Assembly (NCBI GenBank): GCA_900765975.1
Contig: CAAFTS010000035.1
Location: 1 to 5,660 of the forward strand
Direction of reading: 5' to 3'
Source: Lachnospiraceae bacterium
GTDB taxonomy: Bacteria > Bacillota > Clostridia > Lachnospirales > Lachnospiraceae
DNA: 5,660 bases
The first letter of the stretch is position 1. Each line of letters starts with the position of its first letter. The position numbers were made by a program, and so were the translations under genes. This document shows, in pieces, positions 5,646 to 5,660 of this stretch. The notes below the pieces were generated by a model, which saw only the letters and a program-made list of their open reading frames with translations, was not told the DNA's origin and ran no database searches.

Positions 5646-5660
5646 ACATAAAAAGATAAG

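Overview
The window looks like chromosomal DNA from a gut-type Clostridia, most likely Lachnospiraceae. This is inferred from the moderate-to-low GC, the strong AGGAGG-type ribosome binding sites, the feoA-feoA-feoB-Cys-rich-peptide order, a DUF3793-type protein beside it, and a perfect CIRCE element before a clostridial-type Hsp20. All confident genes are on the + strand.

Layout: (1) Positions 1-88 look like the right end of an IS3-family (IS150-like) insertion sequence: a hairpin followed by a terminal inverted repeat whose tip is near 88. The transposase would lie outside the window. (2) Positions 89-3206 hold a ferrous-iron uptake operon. A sigma-A-type promoter (TTGACA-N17-TATACT) has its -10 inside a GTTAG-N6-CTAAC palindrome. 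It is followed by two small FeoA proteins, the large FeoB transporter with its own G domain, and a 46-residue membrane peptide with a four-cysteine tail. A clear hairpin terminator ends the operon. (3) Positions 3207-3798 hold a Cys-rich DUF3793-type gene with another copy of the same palindrome just before its ribosome binding site. (4) Positions 3799-5645 hold a heat-shock pair: an HrcA/CIRCE-controlled hsp20 with a roughly 120-nt leader, a terminator, and a class II (zinc-finger-less) DnaJ-like co-chaperone.

How the genes work together: FeoA and FeoB import Fe(II). The Cys-rich peptide and the DUF3793 protein are probably accessory iron-handling proteins. Three copies of one palindrome (before feoA, before feoB and before the DUF3793 gene) suggest that a single metal-responsive repressor, possibly of the DtxR/MntR type, controls all three points. 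Hsp20 holds unfolding proteins, and the J-protein would pass clients to DnaK, which is encoded elsewhere. I see no wholly new system here. The most interesting signals are the shared palindrome regulon, the -35 hexamer lying in the centre of CIRCE, the structured hsp20 leader, and the IS end just upstream of the iron operon.
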